The translations under genes were made by a program, and so were the position numbers. Shown one piece after another: positions 55,476-61,542 of a DNA stretch of 64,000 bases. This DNA is from Clostridia bacterium. GTDB taxonomy: Bacteria; Bacillota; Clostridia; Oscillospirales; Acutalibacteraceae. The notes beneath the pieces were generated by a model. That model searched no databases. It was not told where the DNA came from and was given only the letters and a program-made list of their open reading frames with translations. The DNA lies in contig JAFQCU010000032.1 in assembly GCA_017416285.1 (NCBI GenBank), positions 56,674-120,673 on the forward strand, given 5' to 3'. How positions within the stretch are numbered: the stretch's first letter is position 1; each line of letters opens with the position of its first letter.

Positions 55476-55531
55476 TTTTAATCGTTTATATAAACTGCAT
55501 AACGGAAATAATCCTTAATGGAGGTGCTGTT

Positions 55532-55933
55532 ATGTATAATAAGGTTTCAATTTGTGGGGTGGACACTTCAAAATTGCCGGTGCTTCGTGAGGCACAAAAT
55601 GAGCAGCTTTTAAAGCGAACAAGGGCAGGGGACAATAACGCACGAGATGAGCTTATAAACGGCAATTTGAGGTTGGTTTTAAGCGTTATTCAACGCTTTA
55701 CAAACCGTGGTGAAAATCTTGATGATTTGTTTCAGGTTGGGTGTATCGGTTTAATTAAATCCATTGATAATTTTGACGTTACTCAAAATGTTCGCTTTTC
55801 AACCTATGCCGTACCAATGGTTATAGAGTGTCGAAATCCAAGAAAGGATTTTGAATGCTATGACCAGAAAAACCGCATTACTACAGGCAATTTCACAACT
55901 CTCAGTGGACCAAAAGAATACGGAGATTTGTGA
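55532..55933 (+). pseudogene. sigG: Sporulation sigma factor SigG, cut off after codon 98
   Basis: Forespore sigma factor G in intact form is about 255-260 residues. Residues 1-98 (55532-55825) read VSICGVDTSKLPVL, NGNLRLVLSVIQRFTNRGEN, DDLFQVGCIGLIKSIDNFD and VRFSTYAVPMVI, matching SigG regions 1.2-2.3 closely. The expected continuation GEIRRYLRDNNPIR is absent: from 55826 the frame runs on for 35 unrelated residues to a stop at 55933. Regions 2.4, 3 and 4, including -35 recognition, are missing, so the product cannot work as a sigma factor unless the gene is rejoined. The ATG at 55532 follows GGAGGTG. The break marks the left edge of an island. Confidence 0.9.
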
Positions 55934-56441
55934 GAAACTTAGCGACATTTTAGAAGATATGCCGCTGACGAACTGGACTGACAAGGCGATTCGTGACAGA
56001 ATTGAGCAGTTCAAAGAGGATGAGGGGCGCTATCCTACAACTACTGATTTTAAGAAGAAAGGTATGCCGCCGCACCCCGTTTTTAAACACAGGTACAAGG
56101 TGAACTTGTCCCAGTGGCTACAGGAAAATTATCCCGTACCCAAAATTACATATGCAGAACGTAAGGAAAAACATACCCAAGCGTTTAAGGAAGAATATCT
56201 TAGGATTTGTCCCAAAAGCAGTGATGACTTTGACCATCGTAGGCAAAGTGGTGTAATTAGTTGGCGTGGTTTAGCACCTTACTACAATGTTTCTAGTTGG
56301 CACAAATTGCTTCACGCACTTGATCTCCCCGTGCCTAAACCAAACCCCAAGGAGCGTGTAAAGCAAAAGTTTAAAATGAGAGTTACAACAGATCTTGACT
56401 TTGAGGCAATGGTAACTCCGAAATGGAGGTACTATAAATGA
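55860..56441 (+). CDS. Hypothetical island protein, charged
   Basis: A 193-residue protein beginning 34 bp inside the island edge. It is hydrophilic, rich in Lys, Glu and Pro, and shows two or three repeats of an about 50-residue pattern with conserved Trp, Leu and Pro (DRIEQFKEDEGRYPTTTDFKKK; FSQWLQENYPVP-type NLSQWLQENYPVP; SWHKLLHALDLPVPKP). This resembles helical DNA-binding repeats seen in mobile-element proteins, but no family is recognised. The start is the ATG at 55860; a TTG at 55851 is closer to AAAGGA. It overlaps the next gene by 4 bases. Confidence 0.55.
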   Translation: MTRKTALLQAISQLSVDQKNTEICEKLSDILEDMPLTNWTDKAIRDRIEQFKEDEGRYPTTTDFKKKGMPPHPVFKHRYKVNLSQWLQENYPVPKITYAERKEKHTQAFKEEYLRICPKSSDDFDHRRQSGVISWRGLAPYYNVSSWHKLLHALDLPVPKPNPKERVKQKFKMRVTTDLDFEAMVTPKWRYYK

Positions 56442-57316
56442 AAAAGTCTCGTGTAATTCTATTTATTGTTGCTTTGGTATACAACATTGTGTTAGGTATT
56501 TGGCTTAGGAATTTTCTTTGCCTATCTCCCACGCTGCAAGTTTTTTATCTGATTTCGTTATTGCCTACATTTTTCTTGTTGTTTGAAATTAAATCAAAAG
56601 CAATGCGTTCTGTTGTATTTGTATTACTTGCACTTATTTTTTTGATGAATTTCGCTTATGCTGTATACTGTCGTAGAGTGTTTCCGTTTTTAGTAATTTT
56701 CTCTATTGCTATTGTCGTTATATATTTTACGGCTTTTGCCGGTAGTACACGTAAGGACAATCTGCTGACGAAAATCTTTGTTTCTATACTATCGGCATTT
56801 ATGGTTGTTTTGCTTTTCACTGCATATATTTTCGTCTATAAACAAGATGATGTTTCGCTTACCAACGGGTTGTCAACATTGTGGGACACAAAAACATTAG
56901 AGCTTGCTGACGAAATTTGTACTGATTGTAATAATGACTCCGAAAAGGTCGATGAAATTTACAATTGGATAACAACCAATTTCGAATATGACTACGGTTA
57001 CAATCCGGTTGTGCAATACTTTAGTGTGCATCGAACGCTTGATTCACGAACAGGTATCTGTTATGATTTTTCACACTTATTCGCAGCGCTTTGTAGAAGT
57101 CAAAATATTCCTTGTTATGTTGTTGATGGAGCACCATATGATTCAAAAATGGATTGTCACACCTGGAACCGCGTTTTCTTTGATGGTAGTTGGTGGGAAG
57201 TGGATATTACACTCGATATCATTCAAACTCAAAATCAAAAGAAAACCTATGGATTTGACAGTATACCGAATGCCTATTCACGAGACAGAGTATATCGTAT
57301 AACTAAAATATATTGA
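56438..57316 (+). CDS. Membrane protein with transglutaminase-like domain
   Basis: A 292-residue protein with four N-terminal membrane helices (about residues 5-25, 32-50, 58-75 and 85-103, plus a fifth near 112-132) and a C-terminal transglutaminase-like cysteine-protease fold (about 150-285). The catalytic Cys is in SRTGICYDFSHLFAALCR (about 207), the His in DCHTWNRVF (about 242) and the Asp in WWEVDIT (about 255). The soluble domain faces outside by simple topology. It may cleave or cross-link envelope peptides. Its start overlaps the previous gene (ATGA), and a bidirectional terminator follows at 57334. Confidence 0.8.
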   Translation: MKKSRVILFIVALVYNIVLGIWLRNFLCLSPTLQVFYLISLLPTFFLLFEIKSKAMRSVVFVLLALIFLMNFAYAVYCRRVFPFLVIFSIAIVVIYFTAFAGSTRKDNLLTKIFVSILSAFMVVLLFTAYIFVYKQDDVSLTNGLSTLWDTKTLELADEICTDCNNDSEKVDEIYNWITTNFEYDYGYNPVVQYFSVHRTLDSRTGICYDFSHLFAALCRSQNIPCYVVDGAPYDSKMDCHTWNRVFFDGSWWEVDITLDIIQTQNQKKTYGFDSIPNAYSRDRVYRITKIY

Positions 57317-57333
57317 TCCAATTTATAGTTAAA

Positions 57334-57363
57334 GGACGGTAGCACTATAACGTGTTACCGTCC
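57334..57363. terminator. Bidirectional terminator
   Basis: GGACGGTA...TACCGTCC, extended by GCAC/GTG, lies between the transglutaminase-like gene and the convergent XRE gene. Confidence 0.8.
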
Positions 57364-57372
57364 TCAAGTATT

Positions 57373-57684
57373 TTATTTATCGTTTAAGCGTTCAGCTAAA
57401 TTAATAAGTACATTTAAATTATCTTCGGACATATTGCGGGTCAGCTCATATAATTTTTGAACTAGTTGCGGTTCTCCTAGACTATCATCAAAAAACTCTC
57501 TGGGAGTAACACCAAGATATTCACATATATAAAGGAACTCACCCATCGAAGGCATAGATTTTCCAGAAGAAATACTCTGTATATAACTTTTGCTGTGACC
57601 CAAATCTGTACTCATTCTATATTCCGAAACATTTTTCTTAGTTCTTAATATCGAAATCCGATCACTTATAAACCTTGTATCCAT
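57373..57684 (-). CDS. XRE-family repressor of the island
   Basis: A 103-residue protein: a Cro/CI helix-turn-helix (about residues 4-62; RISILRTKKNVSEYRMSTDLGHSKSYIQSISSGKSMPSMGEFLYICEYLGV) followed by a 40-residue helical tail (LVQKLYELTRNMSEDNLNVLINLAERL) that may dimerise. The ATG at 57684 lies six bases after GAGGTG on its strand. It faces the SLOG gene across a 143-bp spacer with three related 10-bp sites, so it very likely controls that gene and itself. Confidence 0.88.
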   Translation of the reverse strand: MDTRFISDRISILRTKKNVSEYRMSTDLGHSKSYIQSISSGKSMPSMGEFLYICEYLGVTPREFFDDSLGEPQLVQKLYELTRNMSEDNLNVLINLAERLNDK

Positions 57685-57745
57685 TGTAAACACCTCGCTT
57701 ATGATTATTTTATAATAATTTAAGCGGTAATATTCACGATGAAAC

Positions 57746-57814
57746 TACCGATTATAGTTGATTATTACCGATTATGGCGGTATAATATAATTAATATTAA
57801 AACTATAATCAGTA
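57746..57814. promoter_or_regulatory. Divergent control region with three related operator sites
   Basis: TACCGATTAT occurs at 57746-57755 and again at 57766-57775, exactly 20 bp apart (two helical turns). ATAATCAGTA at 57805-57814 is its reverse complement with one mismatch. The promoter of the plus-strand gene is TTGATT 57758-57763, 17-bp spacer, TATAAT 57781-57786, so two sites straddle the -35 region and one lies in the leader. Confidence 0.75.
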
Positions 57815-57827
57815 ATCGGTGGTAAAA

Positions 57828-58316
57828 ATGTATCATTTATTAGACATTTATACTGTTGCTTTTTTCGGTCACAGGTATATAGATAACCTGTTAAAAGTTG
57901 AGGATTTGCTTGAAGAACATATAAGAAGGGTCATTGATGAAAAAGAGTATGTGGATTTTGTTGTAGGTCGAAACGGTGATTTTGATAGCTGTGTCTCTTC
58001 TACTGTTCTTCGAGTGCGAAAAAATCACAGAGATGATAATAGTGCACTTGTATTAGTTCTTCCATACCCAACAGCAGAGTACATAAATAACGAAGAGTCC
58101 TTTCACAATTATTATACAGATGTAGAAATCTCATGTGCCGCTTCTAAGGCACATCCTAAGTCGGCTTTTCAAATACGAAATCAAGAAATGGTTGACAGAG
58201 CTGATCTTATTATTTGCTATGTTGAAACAAAAGAAGGAGGAGCATGGCAGACAATAAAATATGCAATGAAACAAGGTAAAAATATAATAAATCTCGCTGA
58301 TGAAATATTCTTGTAA
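57828..58316 (+). CDS. SLOG-type (DUF1273/YpsA-like) protein
   Basis: A 162-residue Rossmann-like protein. It begins with a strand and loop VAFFGHRYID (about residues 9-18), continues with VEDLLEEHIRRVIDEKEYVDFVVGRNGDFDSCVSSTVLRVRK, and near the end has RADLIICYVETKEGGAWQTIKYAMKQGKNIINL, which is the LOG/SLOG pattern for binding nucleotide-like ligands. No effector domain is fused. Function unknown; SLOG proteins as a class are thought to sense or process nucleotide-derived signals. It is controlled from the operator region just upstream; a hairpin follows its stop. Confidence 0.75.
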   Translation: MYHLLDIYTVAFFGHRYIDNLLKVEDLLEEHIRRVIDEKEYVDFVVGRNGDFDSCVSSTVLRVRKNHRDDNSALVLVLPYPTAEYINNEESFHNYYTDVEISCAASKAHPKSAFQIRNQEMVDRADLIICYVETKEGGAWQTIKYAMKQGKNIINLADEIFL

Positions 58317-58320
58317 AAGT

Positions 58321-58354
58321 GAAAGCCTATAACTTGCCCAAGTTATAGGCTTTC
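58321..58354 (+). terminator. Terminator after the SLOG gene
   Basis: A 16-bp perfect stem, GAAAGCCTATAACTTG with its reverse complement, separated by 2 nt. Confidence 0.82.
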
Positions 58355-58390
58355 GTTATATGGGTATCTTTATTATTTCAAACAAGTGAA

Positions 58391-58424
58391 TATTATTGTA
58401 TTTGCAATAATAAGGTGATATAAT
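58391..58424 (+). promoter_or_regulatory. Promoter with embedded 8-bp inverted repeat
   Basis: TTGTAT 58396-58401, 17-bp spacer, TATAAT 58419-58424. TATTATTG 58391-58398 and CAATAATA 58405-58412 are exact reverse complements with a 6-nt gap and cover the -35 box: a likely operator for the XRE protein made from this promoter. Confidence 0.65.
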
Positions 58425-58457
58425 AAATAGGCATAAGGATAAACTGGAGGATAAATT

Positions 58458-58676
58458 ATGGCTATTAGTTATAAAAGACTTTGGAAATTACTTATTGATC
58501 GTGAAATGAAAAAGAAGGATTTAATGGACAGTGCGGGTATTAGCTGGTCTACCATTACCAAAATGGGACACGATGAGCATGTTAGTTCGGATATTCTCGT
58601 TAAGATATGTTCAGCACTGAAATGTGAGTTTGATGATATTATGGAGATTGTGCCGGAGAAAGAGGCAGCAAGGTAG
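58458..58676 (+). CDS. Small XRE-type regulator
   Basis: A 72-residue protein that is a single Cro/CI-like helix-turn-helix domain: YKRLWKLLIDREMKKKDLMDSAGISWSTITKMGHDEHVSSDILVKICSALKCEFDDIMEI. It resembles the YozG/Xre-like small regulators common in Clostridial mobile regions. GGAGG lies 8 bases before the ATG. First gene of a plus-strand run (IreB-like, DUF-type, YitT), so it may regulate the run and itself through the inverted repeat at 58391. Confidence 0.87.
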   Translation: MAISYKRLWKLLIDREMKKKDLMDSAGISWSTITKMGHDEHVSSDILVKICSALKCEFDDIMEIVPEKEAAR

Positions 58677-58691
58677 CTTGGGGGCGAGAAT

Positions 58692-58895
58692 ATGGAAGAA
58701 AGACAATTTATTGCTGCAATGGAACACATTGTAGCAGCATTAAAAGAGCGAGGCTACGATCCGTATGCACAACTCACCGGTTATGTCACGGAAAATGAGC
58801 CTACATATATTACAAGCCATAAGGGAGCACGACAACTCATCATTACACTCGACAGAGGAAAAGTGAAAGAATACGTGGAGAAGATGATAAAATGA
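58692..58895 (+). CDS. IreB-family regulatory phosphoprotein homologue
   Basis: A 67-residue protein. The stretch AALKERGYDPYAQLTGYVTENEPTYITSHKGARQLI closely follows the IreB (UPF0297) pattern: ALKEKGYNPINQ-type helix, GYLLSGDPxYI-type loop and TxHxxAR-type helix. IreB is a small dimeric substrate of the IreK Ser/Thr kinase in Enterococcus that affects cephalosporin resistance. The N-terminal phosphorylation segment of chromosomal IreB is not seen, so control may differ. Overlaps the next gene by 4 bases. Confidence 0.75.
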   Translation: MEERQFIAAMEHIVAALKERGYDPYAQLTGYVTENEPTYITSHKGARQLIITLDRGKVKEYVEKMIK

Positions 58896-59236
58896 ATCCT
58901 TCAACATACATACCGATAATTTTCTTATTGATTATTATATTTGTTATGTTGCGTAATCGTAAGGCAGTTGTCGCAAGAAAAATAATTAAAAAAAGAAAAA
59001 TGGAGGGCAATACCAATATGAAAGAACTTGCAAAGAGATTTATTGATAAAGAGTGTTTAATCACTGCATTTGATAGCAACCATCAGTTTGAGGGTGTTAT
59101 CAAGGAGGTAAGTGATAACGCTATTCTTGTTGAGAAAAAAGAATCTGTTGAAGCAATCAATCTTGATTTTGTTATTCGAATTAGAGAATACCCGAGAAAT
59201 AAGAAAGGAAAGAAAAAGTCTGTAGTCTTAGATTAA
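58892..59236 (+). CDS. Small membrane-anchored protein of unknown function
   Basis: A 114-residue protein starting on the stop of the IreB-like gene (ATGA). An N-terminal membrane helix (about residues 5-20) is followed by a basic stretch (RKIIKKRK) and a 70-residue soluble domain (KELAKRFIDKECLITAF ... FEGVIKEVSDNAILVEKKESVEAINLDFVIRIREYP) with a beta-barrel, Sm-like look, and a Lys-rich end. A second start at the ATG at 59018 has its own GGAGGG and would make just the soluble domain of 72 residues. I do not recognise a functional family. Confidence 0.7.
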   Translation: MNPSTYIPIIFLLIIIFVMLRNRKAVVARKIIKKRKMEGNTNMKELAKRFIDKECLITAFDSNHQFEGVIKEVSDNAILVEKKESVEAINLDFVIRIREYPRNKKGKKKSVVLD

Positions 59237-59257
59237 GAAAAGAAGGTCAAAAACGCT

Positions 59258-60109
59258 ATGAAAAAAGCAAAGATAATAAACTCAATAAAAGATTTCTTGA
59301 TTATAACGTTCGGTGCTGTATTGGCGGCTGCGGCAATCTATTTCTTTATGCTGCCAAGCCATGTAGCCGTAGGTAGTGCATCGGCTCTTGCTATGGTGCT
59401 CGGGAACTTTATTCCTCTGCCGGTGTCGATGATTACGTTGGCAATAAACGTTTTTCTCTTGATTATGGGTTGCATTTTAATCGGACCTGAATTTGGAGCA
59501 AAAACCGTTTATACATCCATTATGGTCCCGGTGTCAATGGGTGTGTTTGAGATCATTTTCCCGAATTTCCAATCCCTCACGCAGGATCCGTTGATTGATG
59601 TTCTTTGTTACATATTAGTTGTCGGTATGGCAATGGCTATTCTGTTTTCGAGAAATGCTTCTTCCGGCGGTCTTGATATTGTTGCAAAAATAATGAACAA
59701 GTATTTGAAGATGGATTTGGGACGTGCAGGTGCAATTGCCGGTATAGCTGTGGCTTTGGCAGCAGCCTTTTGTTATGATACCAAAACCGTAGTGCTTAGT
59801 GTTCTCGGTACCTATTTCGGCGGCATAATCGTTGACCACTTCATTTTCGGTTTGAATATCAAGTGACGTGTATGTGTTATTTCGCCTAAGCTTGACGAGA
59901 TAACTGATTTTGTGCTTCACGAGCTTCATAGCGGTGCAACGATCAACGAAATTACTGGAGCATATGATATGACTCAGAAAAAGGAAATTATTACAATCGT
60001 AGATAAGCATGAATACAGAAAACTTATGGACTACGTAAAAAAGGTTGACCCGAAGGCTTTTGTTACGGTATACGCCGTAAATGAGATACGTTATCAGCCG
60101 AAAATATAG
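59258..60109 (+). pseudogene. YitT family membrane protein interrupted by an in-frame TGA
   Basis: YitT-family proteins are about 285 residues: five or six membrane helices and then a cytoplasmic DUF2179 domain. Here 202 residues with the membrane part are read from 59258 (helices from FLIITFGAVLAAAAIYFFML to GTYFGGIIVDHFIFGL; motif RNASSGGLDIVAKIMNKYLK) to a TGA at 59864-59866. The same frame goes on without further stops through RVCVISPKLDEITDFVLHEL, TGAYDMTQKKEIITIV and YRKLMDYVKKVDPKAFVTVYAVNEIRYQPKI to 60109, which is the DUF2179 part. Total length then matches the family. A CGA or AGA to TGA nonsense change is the simplest account; readthrough is possible. Confidence 0.82.
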
Positions 60110-60133
60110 TACGGAACCGAGGTAGGAGAGACG

Positions 60134-61096
60134 ATGATTTTTGAAAAACAGGTTGTGAATACATTTAAGGGTATGATGCATACCCGTTTCGATGATAATG
60201 GGACAGCATTTTATTTTTCTGCGTCTGATTTTAACGGGATGATTTCAGAACCCTTCTCTTTCAAAGCTTCGGCGGGTCATATGCTACAAGGGTATCTGTA
60301 TCATTATGAAAATCCGATAGAAAACAGATTGGTTATTTTTGACCACGGATTTGGCGGTGGTCACAGAGCTTATATGAAGGAAATAGAACTCCTTTGCCGT
60401 CATGGATATCTTGTGCTCGCATACGACCATACCGGTTGTATGGAGTCGGGAGGAGAGTCGCCCAATGGCATGTCACAGTCTCTCTGCGATTTGAACGACT
60501 GCATCGAAAATGTCAAGAAGGACAAGCGGTTTGCAGAATTTGATATTTCGGTAATGGGACACAGCTGGGGAGGATTTTCTACACTGAACATATGCGCTCT
60601 ACGTCCTGAGATTTCTCACGTCGTAGTTCTTTCGGGATTTGTTTCTGTAGAACTTCTTGTTAATGATTTTTTTGCCGGAGTGTTAAAGGGATATCGTAAG
60701 GCCATTATGAACCTTGAAAGAAACGCAAACCCCTATTTTATAAAATTCAATGCAGTAGAGTCCTTGCAAAAAGCAACTGCGAAAGTGTTGCTTATTTATT
60801 CGGATAACGACCAGATGGTACGCAAATCTCAGTATGACGTACTGAAAGCGGGTCTTGCCGGAAAACATAACGTTTCTTTTATGCTTGAACATAACAAAAG
60901 CCACAATCCGAACTATACGGAGGATGCTGTGCGGTATCTGGGTGAATACCTTGCGGCCAAAACAAAGCTAACAAAACAGAAAAAGCTTGTTACCGAACGG
61001 CAGAAAAAAGAATTCCTTGCGGGTTTCGATTGGGACATAATGACCGCCCAGGATGAACGGGTATGGCAGGCAATATTTAATTGTTTAGATAACTAA
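60134..61096 (+). CDS. Alpha/beta-fold hydrolase of the island
   Basis: A 320-residue serine hydrolase. Visible are FDHGFGGG (oxyanion region, about 58), YDHTGCMESGGESPNG, the nucleophile elbow MGHSWGGFST (about 139), the Asp in LLIYSDNDQMV (about 219) and the His in LEHNKSHNP (about 258). There is no signal peptide. It has a different base composition from the chromosomal genes and sits 24 bp after the YitT frame with AGGAGAGACG as ribosome binding site. Substrate unknown. Confidence 0.85.
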   Translation: MIFEKQVVNTFKGMMHTRFDDNGTAFYFSASDFNGMISEPFSFKASAGHMLQGYLYHYENPIENRLVIFDHGFGGGHRAYMKEIELLCRHGYLVLAYDHTGCMESGGESPNGMSQSLCDLNDCIENVKKDKRFAEFDISVMGHSWGGFSTLNICALRPEISHVVVLSGFVSVELLVNDFFAGVLKGYRKAIMNLERNANPYFIKFNAVESLQKATAKVLLIYSDNDQMVRKSQYDVLKAGLAGKHNVSFMLEHNKSHNPNYTEDAVRYLGEYLAAKTKLTKQKKLVTERQKKEFLAGFDWDIMTAQDERVWQAIFNCLDN

Positions 61097-61126
61097 ACTT
61101 ACAAATGCAGAAAAGATGAGGGGATT

Positions 61127-61291
61127 ATGGAGAATGGACAGAAAGAGGTCTTCGTTTGTTGGTTGGACGAAGACAAAAAAATCCTTTCCTTTCATTTCGT
61201 AGAAGGATTTGAGAGAAAGGAATTCAATAAAAAATCCGATTTTCAGGATTTTATGATGCTCTCGGTATCCCGTGGATTTCGGGTGCAGTGA
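61127..61291 (+). CDS. Small orphan protein of 54 residues
   Basis: Starts at the ATG after GAGGGGATT. The sequence MENGQKEVFVCWLDEDKKILSF, then HFVEGFERKEF and DFMMLSVSRGFRVQ, is well formed with a beta-alpha look. It belongs with the small gene at 61334 and the polymerase gene at 61543. Short proteins of this kind often precede Y-family polymerase genes in Clostridia to my knowledge, but no family name is given. Confidence 0.6.
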   Translation: MENGQKEVFVCWLDEDKKILSFHFVEGFERKEFNKKSDFQDFMMLSVSRGFRVQ

Positions 61292-61333
61292 TAAAATCTT
61301 GAAGAATACATATAAACGAAGAGAGCGTGTGAA

Positions 61334-61522
61334 ATGGATTCAAAGGATTTAAACCAGATAGAGTGGGAAAAACTAACACCACAGGAAAAGAAAAAACAAT
61401 TATTCTTAAAGCAGAAAAAACTGCTTGAAACCTTTTTGGAACGAAACGCTATCTCTAAGGCTCAGTATGAGAAAAGTCTTGGAGATCTTCGTGATAAGAT
61501 GGGTATGCACGGTATTAACTAA
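61334..61522 (+). CDS. Small helical protein preceding the Y-family polymerase
   Basis: A 62-residue, highly charged and probably all-helical protein (WEKLTPQEKKKQLFLKQKKLLETFL, ISKAQYEKSLGDLRDKMG). Its stop is 20 bp before the polymerase gene, so the two are translated from one message. It may be an accessory factor of that polymerase, as suggested by position only. Confidence 0.7.
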   Translation: MDSKDLNQIEWEKLTPQEKKKQLFLKQKKLLETFLERNAISKAQYEKSLGDLRDKMGMHGIN

Positions 61523-61542
61523 ACGAACGGAGGTGTAGAACG

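Noticed and set aside
59864-59866. TGA as a selenocysteine codon or recoded Trp/Gly
   Set aside because: The family position is a basic or polar loop after the last helix, no SECIS-like hairpin was recognised just downstream, and TGA ends several ordinary genes in the window.
59615-60181. Minus-strand open frame of 188 codons across the YitT gene
   Set aside because: It is antisense to family-typical YitT and DUF2179 sequence and has no start signal.
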